From: an uncultured Sutterella sp.
GTDB lineage: Bacteria; Pseudomonadota; Gammaproteobacteria; Burkholderiales; Burkholderiaceae_F
Reading direction: 5' to 3'
Assembly: GCA_905202595.1 (NCBI GenBank)
Contig: CAJKSP010000038.1
Location: forward strand, 1-23,686
DNA length: 23,686 nucleotides
Shown here: positions 14,153-23,644 of the stretch, piece by piece
How positions within the stretch are numbered: position 1 is the first letter of the stretch
Layout of the letters: each line of letters begins with the position of its first letter
Notes under the pieces: model-generated
Database searches by the model: none
What the model saw: the letters and a program-made list of their open reading frames with translations, nothing else
What the model was told of the DNA's origin: nothing
Made by a program: the position numbers and the translations under genes

Positions 14153-16078
14153 TTGTCTCTTCGCTCCCTATCAGCCGCCGTTAGGTCGGCCGCCTTCATT
14201 GTCGCTGCGCTCTCGGCGCTCCTGTCGGCGCCGGCTGCGTCTGCTGCCGCCGGCTCAGCCTCGTCGTCGGCTTCAGCCTCATCTGCTGCTGCCTCGTCGT
14301 CTTCGGGCGCGCGTACGGCGAGCGACATTCAGGCGCAGGACAATTTCGAATCCAATCTGGCTGAGCGCGTGCCCGAGAGCGCCAAGGCAGCGCCCGCCGC
14401 TGCGGCCTTCAAGCTTGAGCTCTCGGGGCTGGAGGGGGCGCTGAAGGACAACGTTGAAGCGCAGCTCGCCGCCGTCAATGTGGACGGCATCACCGTGCAA
14501 GGCCGCTTTCGCGCCCGCGTGAGAACGGCGGTGCGCGAAGGGCTGCGCGCTCTCGGCTACTACAGTCCGTCGCTTAAGTTCAAGTGGGGCGACAAGCCTA
14601 AGGATGAGAAGACGCCCCGCGTGCTTGCGCTTCAGGTCGATCCAGGGGAGCCGGTGCGCATCGCGGGCGTGACGGTAGACATCAAGGGCGATGCTGCGGA
14701 GCTGCGCGCCTTCAAGGCGCTTTTGAAGGAAGTTCCCCAAAAAGGCGACATTCTCAATCACGGCGTCTACGAAGCTTTCAAGGTCAAGCTCAACAATCTC
14801 GCCATGGCGCTCGGCTACTTCGACGGCAAGTACGCCCTCTCGCAGCTGCAGGTCAATCCCGACAAGCACGAAGGCTATTGGAAGCTCGTCTACGAGAGCG
14901 GTCCGCGCTATCGGTTCGGCGCGGTGACGTTTCACGGCTCGCAGATTGAGGACGGCTATCTGCAGAGCCTTGTACCCTTCAAGCCGGGGGATCCCTTCCT
15001 GGCGCACGATCTTGCCGAGCTCAATGAGCGCCTGACGCAGACAGGGTGGTTCAATTCGGCTGTGGTTGCGCCGGATTTTCGCGGGACGGATGAAAATCAC
15101 ATCATTCCGATGTACGGCGCAGTCACGCCGCGCGTCGGCAATTCCGTAGAAGTCGGCCTCGGCTTTTCAACGGACGTCGGGCCTCGCTTTCGCGGCAGCT
15201 GGAGCAAGCCTTGGGTGAATTCTCTTGGGCATTCGCTTGAAGCAAACGCTACGGTGTCGGGCAAGGAGCAGGAGCTGGACTTCGCCTATACGATTCCGCG
15301 CGAGGCCAACCCGCTCGAGGAGTTCTACCAGTTCAACGGCGGCTACAAGCATACGGATTTGAACGATACGAAGTCCGACGCGATGACGCTTGCCGCTGCC
15401 CGTCATTGGGAGCTTGAAACAGGCTGGCAGCGCACGGTGTCGTTGCGCTGGATGCTCGACAGCTTCACGCAGGGCGCAGTTGACGAAACGACGATGCTGA
15501 TCTATCCGGGCGTCAGCTTTTCGCGCACGCGCTCGCGGGGCGGCATGATGCCGCGCTGGGGCGATTCGCAGCGCTATTCCGTCGATGTTTCGAGCACGTG
15601 GTGGGGGTCCGACATCGACTTCATCGTCTTCAATGCACAAGGCGCCATCATCCGCACGCTGGGCGAAAAGCACCGCTTCGTCGGGCGCGGCAGCTTCGGC
15701 TGGATTCAGACGAACGACTTTGACAAGGTGCCGCCGGACCTGCGCTTCTTCGCGGGCGGCGACCGCAGCATCCGCGGCTACGACTACAAGTCGATTTCGC
15801 CAAAGGACAAGTCCGGCGAGCTGCGCGGCGCCGAACGGCTTCTGACGGGATCAATCGAGTATCAGTACAACGTGACGGGCAAGTGGTGGGGCGCCGTCTT
15901 CGTCGATGCAGGCGAGGCCGTTGAGAAGCTGAGCGACACGAACTTCAAGGTCGGCGCCGGATTCGGCGTGCGCTGGGAGAGCCCCGTCGGTCCGGTGCGC
16001 CTCGACATTGCACGTCCGGTGGGCGATTCGGAAGCGAGCGGCATTGCCTTTTACATCGGCCTGGGATCTGAACTATGA
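14153..16078 (+). CDS. tamA: TamA, Omp85-family outer-membrane assembly protein
   Basis: TamA is an outer-membrane beta-barrel of the Omp85/BamA superfamily that works with TamB in envelope assembly. The 641-residue product begins with a signal peptide (about 1-31, ending A-P-A-A-S-A) and a Ser/Ala-rich linker to about 53. POTRA-type domains follow to about 320, then the C-terminal barrel. The family motif R-F-F-A-G-G-D-R-S-I-R-G-Y-D-Y near 538-552 is intact. The barrel ends in a short strand closing with Ser-Glu-Leu. The start is a TTG with a weak GAGA site; the frame upstream has no ATG or GTG back to a stop at 14090-14092, so a non-ATG start is required. Its stop overlaps the tamB start by 4 bases. 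Confidence 0.93.
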   Translation: MSLRSLSAAVRSAAFIVAALSALLSAPAASAAAGSASSSASASSAAASSSSGARTASDIQAQDNFESNLAERVPESAKAAPAAAAFKLELSGLEGALKDNVEAQLAAVNVDGITVQGRFRARVRTAVREGLRALGYYSPSLKFKWGDKPKDEKTPRVLALQVDPGEPVRIAGVTVDIKGDAAELRAFKALLKEVPQKGDILNHGVYEAFKVKLNNLAMALGYFDGKYALSQLQVNPDKHEGYWKLVYESGPRYRFGAVTFHGSQIEDGYLQSLVPFKPGDPFLAHDLAELNERLTQTGWFNSAVVAPDFRGTDENHIIPMYGAVTPRVGNSVEVGLGFSTDVGPRFRGSWSKPWVNSLGHSLEANATVSGKEQELDFAYTIPREANPLEEFYQFNGGYKHTDLNDTKSDAMTLAAARHWELETGWQRTVSLRWMLDSFTQGAVDETTMLIYPGVSFSRTRSRGGMMPRWGDSQRYSVDVSSTWWGSDIDFIVFNAQGAIIRTLGEKHRFVGRGSFGWIQTNDFDKVPPDLRFFAGGDRSIRGYDYKSISPKDKSGELRGAERLLTGSIEYQYNVTGKWWGAVFVDAGEAVEKLSDTNFKVGAGFGVRWESPVGPVRLDIARPVGDSEASGIAFYIGLGSEL

Positions 16079-19000
16079 CGCATGCTCGGCATGGACTTCG
16101 CACGGCGCTCATTCTCGCCGCCGTCTTTTTGACGCTTTTCGCGGCAATGCTCGGCGCGTCGGCCTGGATGCTCCTGACGGCGCAGGGGCTGAGCTTTGCC
16201 GCTCGGCAGGCGTCATCCTTCGTGCCGGGCTTCCGGATCGAGAAGATCGAAGGCGACTGGAGCGATTTGAGAATTTCGGGACTGCGCCTCGACATTCCGG
16301 GCATCAATGTTCAAGCGGGCCTCATTCGTCTGGGCCTCGACTGGCGGGCGCTCTTTGAGAAGCGCGTGCATGTGACGCGCTTGGCGCTTGCCGATGTCAA
16401 TGCGGCGGTCGAAACAGCAAAGCTCATTGGGAGCGAAGAGAAGCCGTCCGAGCCTGAAGAAGCGCAGGGGCCTCTCGAAGCGCCGCTCCCCATTGCCGTC
16501 GACGAAGTCAAAATTGAGCGCGCCGCAGCGGCGGTTGACGGCATCCGCGCATCCGTCGGCTTTTTCTCTGGCGGCGCATCCTGGACAGGGCGTCGGGTCG
16601 ATGTGGCGCCGGTGGTGCTTGATGCCGTAGACGTGGCGCTCCTGCCGCCCGAGGGCGCTGCCGAAGATGACGGGGGCGGGTCGCCAGCCGTCAAGAGCGC
16701 GCCGCCAGCTGTTCAGGAGCTCGCCAAGGCCGTGACGGCGTTTTCTGAAGCGCGGCAGCCGGCGAGAAGCGCCAGCACACCTGATTCTGCGGACGCTGCG
16801 CCGCCAAAGGCCGAAGCGGCGGGTGCGGCGCCTGCTTCCAAGGCTTCTGAGGCGGCAGAGTCGTCTGCGGCGCCGTCTGAGCCTGCAGAGATCAATCCGG
16901 CCGAAGAAGCCAAGAAGCTCGCGGCATCGCTTCAGGCGCTTTTCTCCAAGCCGCTTGTTGCAGCGCTGCCGTCGATTGAGCTGCCGCTTGAAGTGCACGT
17001 CGCTTCCATTCGAGGCAGCGGCTGGAGGCTTTCAAATATTCCCGGTACGCAAAGCCTGCCGGCGTCGGCTGGATTTTCTCCGCTCACCGTGGAGCGCTTT
17101 GAATTTGCCGGCAGCGCTGCGTCGCATGCTGTTGACGTGGGCGTTCTTGCCGTCAAGTCGTCCGCGGGCGAAGCTCGTGCGGCAGGCCGCATCGCTTTAG
17201 AGGGCGACTGGCCGCTCTCGTTCGATGGCGAAGCATCAGCTGACGCCGGTCCTTTTGCGCCCGCGCTCGGTCTGAAATCGGCGCCGCTCACGCTTAAGCT
17301 TCGCGCTTCAGGCTCAGCGCTGAAGGATCTGGAGGCTTCGCTTTCCGTTTCCGGGTTCGTGCAGGCTGATCTGGAGGTTCGGGGCTCCGTCGGCGAAGCA
17401 GGCCTTCCTTTCTCCGTAGCGCTGTCGGCGCCGGAGCTTCACTGGCCGCTGCCGGGATCGGCGGGGGAGGCGGCGCTTGCCGCTTGGGACGCACAGGCAA
17501 AGGCAGCGGAAAAGCCAGATGCAAAGAAGGGTCAAGCATCCGGCAGTCAAGCGAAGGTTGCCGGCCGCGAGGCGGCAGTGAAAGCCGCGCAGCAGAGCGG
17601 ACAGGTGCAGGCGGTTCAGACGGCTGCCGCCAATGCCAAGTCGGCGGCCGAAGCGCCGAGTCTTGAGGACGGACATGCGCCCGAAGCTGCGGCGGCCAAG
17701 CCGCCGCGCTTTGCGGCGAAGCAGATTGCTCTGTCCATTGACGGTCGTCCGGACGACTATGTTCTCTCTCTTTCTGCCGATGTGGAGGCAGACGTGCCTG
17801 CCGCTGGTTTGGCCAAGCCCGTCGCTGGCCGCATTCATCTTGCGGCTGCGGGCGGTCTTGCAGGCACAAAGATTTCTGATGCGAGCTTCTCGTCGTCCGA
17901 AGGCAATCTGGCGCTTTCTGGCGTTTTCGGATGGGGCGACGGCCTGACGTGGAACGCCAAGGTCGATGCGAGTTCGCTCAAGGCAAAGCCCTTTTTTCCG
18001 AAGCTGCCGCTGGAGCTCTCGGCTGGCGCCGCTTCCGAAGGCACGTTTTCTGCTTGGTCGAATTGGCGCGCTGCGCTTTCCGACGTCCGCGTTGACGGCA
18101 CGATTCAGGGCGCGCCCATTTGCCTTCGCGCGGCGGGCTCGCTCGACAGCGCAAGACAGGCGTCTATTCCCGGCATTTCGCTGCTGCTCGGCAAAAATAC
18201 GGTTTCCCTCAAGGGCAAGTCCGACGGCTACCGGGCGCTCGACTTCGACATGAAGGTCGACGTTCCGGGGCTCCTCAATACAATCCCAGGACTGCGCGGA
18301 ACGGCTCAGGGCTATGTGCGCGTCACCGGCAGCATTGGCCGTCCGAAGGTGACGGCGGATCTTCGCGCACAGGGCCTGGGCTGGCAGGAAAGCTTCAGCT
18401 TGTCGAAGCTGCAGCTCAAGGCTGACATCGAAAATACCCTTCCAGGAAATTCAACAAAGCCCGGCGATCTCACCGAAGCGCAGAAGGCGGCTCTCGCGAA
18501 GCTCGGACGACAGCCGACGGATGCAGAAATCATGGCTGCCGCGGGGCAGGCCTTTGCAAAGGGCGAACTCAAAGGAAGCCTCTCCCTGGCGCTTTCTGGG
18601 ATCGAAGCCGCCGGGCAGCAGATCAAGCGCGTGATTCTTTCGCTCTCGGGACGCGAAAGCCGGCATACCGCCAAGCTCGATGCGGCGGGCGGCCCCGTCG
18701 AGGGCACGCTTTCGCTCGAGGGCGGATTCGACCGTCAGACCTTCAACTGGAAGGGCGCGCTGGTGCGCACGAGCCTCAAGACGCCGGCGGGCGCCTGGAG
18801 TCAGGCCGGCGCTGCGCCCCTCGAGTATCTGCATGCCAAGGAGTCGCTGATCCTCGGCAAGCACTGCTGGAACCACGAGCATGCGCAGGTCTGCGTTTCG
18901 GAGCCTGCCGTCATTGCCAAGGCTGGTCATGCGAATCTGGAGCTGACGCGCCTCGACATGTCGCTTTTCAAGCCCTTCCTGAAGCGGCGCGACCGGCTGA

Positions 19001-20538
19001 CCGGCAAGCTCAAGGCTCAGCTGGATGCACAGTGGGATCTGGCCAAGAAGCCGCTTCCCGACGTGGCGCTGGCCGTCAACGGCGACGGCATCGAATATTC
19101 GACACGCTATCAGGGCGTGCGCTTTCCCGTCACGCTGGCGAAGCTGCGCATGCGCGCCTCCTTCCAGGACAACCGCGCGCAGCTCGACTACAACATTCAG
19201 CCTGATCAGGTTGGCAAGCTCTTCGGCCATCTGGTTTTAGATGATCCGATGAAGGCGAGGCGGCTTTCCGGCCGCTTCATCGTGAAGGATGTGACTCCTT
19301 CGCTTCTGAAGCCCTTCCTCTCAACGGGGGAAAAGGCCGAGGGCACGCTCAATGCCGATCTCCGTGCGGGCGGCACGCTCGCCTCGCCTGAGATGCGTGG
19401 CTCGGTCAGCTTGGATGATCTGCAGCTCGATGCGGCGTTCATCCCGATCGACATGAAGCCATCCAATATCAAGATGACCTTCGAGGGACAGAAGTCGACG
19501 CTTTCGGGCACGATCGAAACGCAGTCCGGCAGCCTGCATCTTGACGGCTCGGCCGACTGGTCTGATCTGAAGAATTGGCAGGCGGCCATCCGCGCCTACG
19601 GCGACAAGATCCGCCTCTCCATGCCGCCGATGGTGCAGGTCGACGTGACGCCCGATGTGTCCGCGAAGGCAACGCCGACGCTCGTTTCTTTGAGCGGCAA
19701 GGTCGACGTGCCATGGGCGAGGATCGTCGTCGCCGACTTGCCGAAGTCGAGCACATCCGTCTCTTCCGACGAGGTCATTCTCGAAGAGGACGGCACGCCG
19801 CGCACGACGCCGGCGCCTCCTGTGGCGATCGAGAGCAAGGTGATGGTGAAGCTCGGCGACCGCATCACGCTTGATGCCTTCGGCCTGAAGGCTGCGCTGA
19901 CCGGCGGCCTCTACGTTGTGCAGAACGGCAATACGCTCGGCGTGACCGGCCAGGTGAAGATTCCTTACGGCCGCTTCAAGGCGCTGGGACAGGATCTGAT
20001 TGTGCGAAAGGGCGTCGTGACCTTCTCCGGCGCGGCGGACAATCCGGGACTGCTGATCGAAGCCGTGCGAAATCCGGAATCGACGGAGGACGATGTGACG
20101 GCGGGCGTGCGCGTGACTGGCACGGCCTCGTATCCCAAGGTGGATCTTTTCAGCGAGCCCGCCAAATCGCAGACGGAGACGCTCTCCTACATTCTGACGG
20201 GGCATGGCCTCGGCAGCGACGAAGAGGGTAGCGTCTCGTCGGCGATGACGAGCGTGCTCGTCGGTCTCGGCGCATCGTCGGGCAGCGGCATTGTGGGCGA
20301 CATCGGCGATGCCGTCGGCATCAAGGGGCTTGGCATCGATACGACGGGCGTAGGCGACAAGTCGCAGGTCGTTGTGAGCGGCTACGTTCTCCCCGGACTG
20401 CAGGTGAAGTACGGCGTGGGTCTCTTTGACTCGCTTGCCACGCTCACGCTGCGCTACCGCATCATGCCGAAGCTTTATCTCGAAGCGGTGACGGGCGTCG
20501 AGCAGGCGCTCGATCTGCTGTACCGATTCGACTTCTGA
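16075..20538 (+). CDS. tamB: TamB, inner-membrane-anchored envelope assembly/lipid transport protein
   Basis: TamB spans the periplasm as a long beta-rich AsmA-like protein and partners TamA. The 1487-residue product has an N-terminal membrane anchor (about 10-37) and a TamB C-terminal domain over the last roughly 350 residues, ending L-L-Y-R-F-D-F as family members do. It is longer than E. coli TamB (about 1260). The excess lies in two low-complexity Ala/Glu/Lys/Ser-rich stretches near 215-285 and 460-550, which probably form flexible insertions or helices. The ATG overlaps the tamA stop (ATGA), implying translational coupling. A bidirectional terminator lies about 70 bases after the stop. 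Confidence 0.94.
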   Translation: MTHARHGLRTALILAAVFLTLFAAMLGASAWMLLTAQGLSFAARQASSFVPGFRIEKIEGDWSDLRISGLRLDIPGINVQAGLIRLGLDWRALFEKRVHVTRLALADVNAAVETAKLIGSEEKPSEPEEAQGPLEAPLPIAVDEVKIERAAAAVDGIRASVGFFSGGASWTGRRVDVAPVVLDAVDVALLPPEGAAEDDGGGSPAVKSAPPAVQELAKAVTAFSEARQPARSASTPDSADAAPPKAEAAGAAPASKASEAAESSAAPSEPAEINPAEEAKKLAASLQALFSKPLVAALPSIELPLEVHVASIRGSGWRLSNIPGTQSLPASAGFSPLTVERFEFAGSAASHAVDVGVLAVKSSAGEARAAGRIALEGDWPLSFDGEASADAGPFAPALGLKSAPLTLKLRASGSALKDLEASLSVSGFVQADLEVRGSVGEAGLPFSVALSAPELHWPLPGSAGEAALAAWDAQAKAAEKPDAKKGQASGSQAKVAGREAAVKAAQQSGQVQAVQTAAANAKSAAEAPSLEDGHAPEAAAAKPPRFAAKQIALSIDGRPDDYVLSLSADVEADVPAAGLAKPVAGRIHLAAAGGLAGTKISDASFSSSEGNLALSGVFGWGDGLTWNAKVDASSLKAKPFFPKLPLELSAGAASEGTFSAWSNWRAALSDVRVDGTIQGAPICLRAAGSLDSARQASIPGISLLLGKNTVSLKGKSDGYRALDFDMKVDVPGLLNTIPGLRGTAQGYVRVTGSIGRPKVTADLRAQGLGWQESFSLSKLQLKADIENTLPGNSTKPGDLTEAQKAALAKLGRQPTDAEIMAAAGQAFAKGELKGSLSLALSGIEAAGQQIKRVILSLSGRESRHTAKLDAAGGPVEGTLSLEGGFDRQTFNWKGALVRTSLKTPAGAWSQAGAAPLEYLHAKESLILGKHCWNHEHAQVCVSEPAVIAKAGHANLELTRLDMSLFKPFLKRRDRLTGKLKAQLDAQWDLAKKPLPDVALAVNGDGIEYSTRYQGVRFPVTLAKLRMRASFQDNRAQLDYNIQPDQVGKLFGHLVLDDPMKARRLSGRFIVKDVTPSLLKPFLSTGEKAEGTLNADLRAGGTLASPEMRGSVSLDDLQLDAAFIPIDMKPSNIKMTFEGQKSTLSGTIETQSGSLHLDGSADWSDLKNWQAAIRAYGDKIRLSMPPMVQVDVTPDVSAKATPTLVSLSGKVDVPWARIVVADLPKSSTSVSSDEVILEEDGTPRTTPAPPVAIESKVMVKLGDRITLDAFGLKAALTGGLYVVQNGNTLGVTGQVKIPYGRFKALGQDLIVRKGVVTFSGAADNPGLLIEAVRNPESTEDDVTAGVRVTGTASYPKVDLFSEPAKSQTETLSYILTGHGLGSDEEGSVSSAMTSVLVGLGASSGSGIVGDIGDAVGIKGLGIDTTGVGDKSQVVVSGYVLPGLQVKYGVGLFDSLATLTLRYRIMPKLYLEAVTGVEQALDLLYRFDF

Positions 20539-20603
20539 CAGCGTCAAGCAGCTGGCCGGCTGCGGCATTCTGCGGCAGCGGCGCCAACAGCCTAACGCAC
20601 AAT

Positions 20604-20635
20604 AAAAAAGGCCGCATCCTTCGGGATGCGGCCTT
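20604..20635 (-). terminator. Terminator between tamB and the coiled-coil gene
   Basis: A perfect 12-bp stem, AAGGCCGCATCC (20608-20619) with GGATGCGGCCTT (20624-20635), has a TTCG tetraloop. On the minus strand it is followed by six Ts (the A run at 20604-20609), so it chiefly terminates the gene at 20698. With a weaker T-tract it may also end tamB transcription. Confidence 0.92.
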
Positions 20636-20697
20636 GTAGTCTTCCGATGCCTGGGGTTCGCAGCGGAGTTCGCGCACGAATGCGCTGTCAGACAGCG

Positions 20698-21249
20698 CTA
20701 GGGAGCAGATGCTGGCGACGCAGCCTCCGGCGTGCGGCGCTCGTTGTCGATGTCGACCTTCATGCGCTCGACCTCGAGCTTGGCGCGATCGCCTGCAAGC
20801 TCTGCGCGCGCCTTGTCGGTTGCAACGCTGTTTTCCACTTCAGCGCGGCGCTCTTCAACGTCAAGGCGCTTCAGCTCAATCGCGAGCTCGCGCTCTTCGT
20901 CCGAGTAGGCGTTGAGCTTCTTTTGGCGTTCAGCCTTCGCCTTGGCAGCGGCGGCATTCTGCTGCGCCTTGATGCGCTCGGCTTTCGCACGCTCGACGGC
21001 GGCCTTGTTCTCCGCTTCCTGCCGCGCCTTGTCGGCTTGCGCCTTGGCGGCCGCATCGGCAGCCGCCTGCGCTCTGGCGGCATCCTGAATCTGCTGTTCG
21101 GTCTGGCGGACGACGCCGATGTTGTAGTCGAGCGCAGCCTGACCGATGTCGCTCGTATTGGGCGGCGGCGTCGACGAGGCGGCCTGAACGGCTGCAGCCG
21201 GAATCAGCAGGCCCGCCGCTGCAGCGGCGATGATGGCTTTTTTGAACAT
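20698..21249 (-). CDS. Predicted periplasmic coiled-coil protein
   Basis: The 183-residue protein has a Sec signal peptide (M-F-K-K then a hydrophobic Ala-rich core, probable cleavage after A-V-Q-A-A near 24). A short Pro/Thr/Asn segment follows, then a long charged Ala/Lys/Glu/Gln-rich helix from about 45 to 170, with the heptad-like spacing of a coiled coil. A D-E-E-R-E-L-A-I-E-L-K-R-L segment near 117-129 interrupts the low complexity. It resembles small DUF5384-type periplasmic proteins of proteobacteria, but I cannot confirm that. It is 103 bases downstream of the glycine-zipper lipoprotein gene and may share its transcript. Its terminator follows. Confidence 0.75.
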   Translation of the reverse strand: MFKKAIIAAAAAGLLIPAAAVQAASSTPPPNTSDIGQAALDYNIGVVRQTEQQIQDAARAQAAADAAAKAQADKARQEAENKAAVERAKAERIKAQQNAAAAKAKAERQKKLNAYSDEERELAIELKRLDVEERRAEVENSVATDKARAELAGDRAKLEVERMKVDIDNERRTPEAASPASAP

Positions 21250-21352
21250 GTCTCTGGGGTTCCTCGCCCGTTGTTGATGAAGGCGGCCGGACGGCTGCGC
21301 CAGCAGGCGCCCAGCTCCTTCTCAGTCGTAAATGAGAACTTTAGACGGCGCT

Positions 21353-21883
21353 TTACTTCGGGCAGCCGTAGGGGTTGTTCGGCTGAATGCGGGTTTCATT
21401 CGGCCGAGGCTGCACGACGATGGCCGTGCCCGTCTTGAATTCGCAGGGGCGGCCCACCTGCGAGGACTGATACATGCGCCCGTCCGTCGTGCGGTAGATG
21501 ATCTGCACGCCGTCGGTGTAGGAAGTGTCGTTGCCGCCGCCGATGGCGTCGCCCGCGAGTCCGCCGACGGCGCCGCCCGCGAGTCCGCCGAGAACGCGAG
21601 AGCTCGTCGAGTGGTTGTTGTGGTTGCCGATGGCGGCGCCGGCAATGGCGCCGACGATGGCGCCGGCAATGCGGCCGGTGTCGCGGTTGCTGGCATTGGG
21701 CACAGCAACACGAGCCGGATTGATCGCAATGATCTCAACCGTGCGCACTTCCTGAACTTGATTCACCTGGCCCACGCTGTAGGTATCGGCGCGATAGGCC
21801 GTGCCGTCGTTCGCGCAGCCCGTTAGGCCGGAGATCGCAAGCGCCGCGGCGCACGCGGCAATGAGGGCAGACTGTTTCTTCAT
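21353..21883 (-). CDS. SlyB-like glycine-zipper outer-membrane lipoprotein
   Basis: The 176-residue product starts M-K-K-Q-S with a lipoprotein signal ending in L-T-G-C (lipidated C23). An earlier in-frame ATG at 21949 would precede the signal with an unlikely 22-residue extension, so 21883 is chosen. After a V-x-x-V-R-T-V-E-I-I segment near 46-54 comes a two-part glycine zipper: R-I-A-G-A-I-V-G-A-I-A-G-A-A-I-G and, after a short His/Asn/Ser turn, G-G-L-A-G-G-A-V-G-G-L-A-G. These form a membrane helical hairpin as in SlyB/PcpY proteins. The C-terminal part has two cysteines (about 145 and 174) that could form a disulfide. A palindrome lies in its leader. Confidence 0.88.
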   Translation of the reverse strand: MKKQSALIAACAAALAISGLTGCANDGTAYRADTYSVGQVNQVQEVRTVEIIAINPARVAVPNASNRDTGRIAGAIVGAIAGAAIGNHNNHSTSSRVLGGLAGGAVGGLAGDAIGGGNDTSYTDGVQIIYRTTDGRMYQSSQVGRPCEFKTGTAIVVQPRPNETRIQPNNPYGCPK

Positions 21884-22288
21884 GGAAGCTTGATCTTTGA
21901 GTAGTGTCTTTGGCTGCAGAGGACTTCGCGCTCTGCAGTTTGATGGCAAGGCACAGTCGGAAGCCGGTGCGCCGTAAAGCGCCGGCCTGGCATTCCCGAG
22001 TGCTTGTTTGCATTATGGCACGCGGTCGGACATTGGCTGAAAGGGGTGGCCTTGCCGTCATCTTCAGCCTAGCGCGGCAGAGAAAAGGCGGCCGTTCGGC
22101 CTCGTCAAGAACTGTTTCAGAACGCAACAGCGCGGGGAAGTGCCTTTCGGCATCAAAGCGCCTCCTCTTTTCCCGCTGCGCTATTCTTGCAGGCTGGCAG
22201 CCGGTCTGAGGAGCGGCGCCGGCCGAAGATGGACGCCAGCCGCGTCTCTTCGGCATTCGAGATGCATGCAAACAAAGGAAGCAGTGTC
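21884..22288. other. Divergent intergenic region, slyB-like gene / MFS transporter
   Basis: No gene is supported in these 405 bases. It should hold divergent promoters, but none matches well: a CATAAT on the minus strand near 22011-22016 has a poor -35. The clearest element is the palindrome at 21914-21938, listed separately. Confidence 0.5.
21914..21938. promoter_or_regulatory. Palindrome in the leader of the SlyB-like gene (possible operator or RNA hairpin)
   Basis: CTGCAGAG (21914-21921) and CTCTGCAG (21931-21938) form a perfect 8-bp inverted repeat with a 9-base spacer, 31-55 bases upstream of the start codon. It could be a protein-binding site or a 5' UTR hairpin. Confidence 0.4.
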
Positions 22289-23518
22289 ATGTCGCAGAAC
22301 GCCAGCTCGGAAACGCAGGCCGCGGCTTCGCAAGGCCGCTTTCGCACGAGCGCGATCTTTTTTGCGGTCATGCTCGGCGCGACGCTTTTGATGCGGGGGC
22401 CCGTCACGTCGATCGGCCCCATTGCCGAAGACATCAGGCGCGCATTTGCGATTTCATACAGCGAGTACGGCATTCTGACGGCGATTCCGATCGCCTGCTT
22501 CGGCCTGTTTTCGTTCGCCGCTCCTGTGCTCGCCGGCCGGCTCGGCTTAGCCAAGGCAGCGGCTGCGGCGCTTCTCATCCTCTTCATCGGCGCCTTCGGG
22601 CGGCTCACGCAGAACTGGGGGCTGCTTCTTGCGGCGACGGCCTGCGTCGGAGCGGGCATCGCGCTTCTCAACGCCTTCATGCCTGTTGTCGTGAAGACCG
22701 CCGATCCGGCGCGCGTGGGACTGCTGATGGGCATCTACACGGGCTTCATCGGACTTTCAGGCGGCATCGGGGGCCTCACGTCCGTGCCTTTCAAGAATCT
22801 CGCGGGCTCCATTGCGGGCACGATGGGCTTTTGGGCAGCTGCCGCCGCTATCGGCCTTGCGCTCTGGCTGCTCGTGATCGTGCCGGCTGAAAGGCCTGAA
22901 GCGGCCAAGCCTGCCGTGCAGCCGCCTTCAGGCGGCGCAGCCGAAGGACTTCGCCAAATGGCCGGGCGTCCTGCCGCTTGGGCTGTCACCGCTGTGATGG
23001 GACTGCAGTCGCTCCTCATTTACACGATGAGCGCTTGGATGCCGCCGTACTGGACATCGATCGGCATGAGCCAGGAGCAGACGGGCGTGTGGCTCTTCGT
23101 CTTCCTCGTGAGCGGCTTGCCGGCGAGCGTCTTCACGTCGAAGTTCATGGACTGGTGCGCGAGCGAAGTCAAGGCGGAAGTCATTCTCGCCGGGCTCTAT
23201 CTCCTGGGGCTCGCCGGCTGGCTTTGGGGCGGATGGGCGCTGTTGCCCGGCTCGATCTGCGCGGGCGCTTCGCAGGGCGCGATGCTCTCCGTGGCCTGCC
23301 TTCTCATGAGCCGCAAGACCAGAAGCCTGCGCGAGATGCTTGCGCTCTCAAGCCTCGCCCAGGGCGTGGGCTACCTCGGCGCAGGACTGGGGCCGATCAT
23401 CTTCGGCCGGCTTTTTGAAGGCACGGGCGGCTGGACGGCATCCTTTGCCTTCGCCGCAGCAGCCATGATTGCGTGGGGACTGGCCGGCGTGGCAGCGAGC
23501 CGGCGCGATCGGGTCTGA
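22289..23518 (+). CDS. MFS transporter, CynX/NimT-like
   Basis: The 409-residue inner-membrane protein has about 12 hydrophobic segments in two halves, split by a Pro/Ala-rich cytoplasmic loop near residues 200-220. The R-G-P-V-T-S-I-G-P motif after the first membrane segment (36-44) is typical of the CynX/NimT (cyanate/nitroimidazole) group of the major facilitator superfamily. Proton-coupled transport of a small anion or organic compound is likely; the substrate cannot be assigned. The start at 22289 is chosen for the AAGGAAG site 8 bases upstream; earlier in-frame ATGs from 22187 add a charged, non-family extension. No neighbour points to a pathway, and no clear terminator follows. Confidence 0.87.
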   Translation: MSQNASSETQAAASQGRFRTSAIFFAVMLGATLLMRGPVTSIGPIAEDIRRAFAISYSEYGILTAIPIACFGLFSFAAPVLAGRLGLAKAAAAALLILFIGAFGRLTQNWGLLLAATACVGAGIALLNAFMPVVVKTADPARVGLLMGIYTGFIGLSGGIGGLTSVPFKNLAGSIAGTMGFWAAAAAIGLALWLLVIVPAERPEAAKPAVQPPSGGAAEGLRQMAGRPAAWAVTAVMGLQSLLIYTMSAWMPPYWTSIGMSQEQTGVWLFVFLVSGLPASVFTSKFMDWCASEVKAEVILAGLYLLGLAGWLWGGWALLPGSICAGASQGAMLSVACLLMSRKTRSLREMLALSSLAQGVGYLGAGLGPIIFGRLFEGTGGWTASFAFAAAAMIAWGLAGVAASRRDRV

Positions 23519-23644
23519 TCGATGTAGCCCGCCGTATGATCTCTGCCTAAGACCGAGCTTTGCGCTTAGCTCACTTTCTGTTGCTAGAAGGATGCACTTG
23601 AATCTGAGCGTCTTCGTCAGTGAACCAAACATTTCATAGAGATG

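Noticed and set aside
19321..20568. 415-codon open frame opposite the tamB 3' end
   Set aside because: His/Arg-rich antisense shadow of the conserved TamB C-terminal domain.
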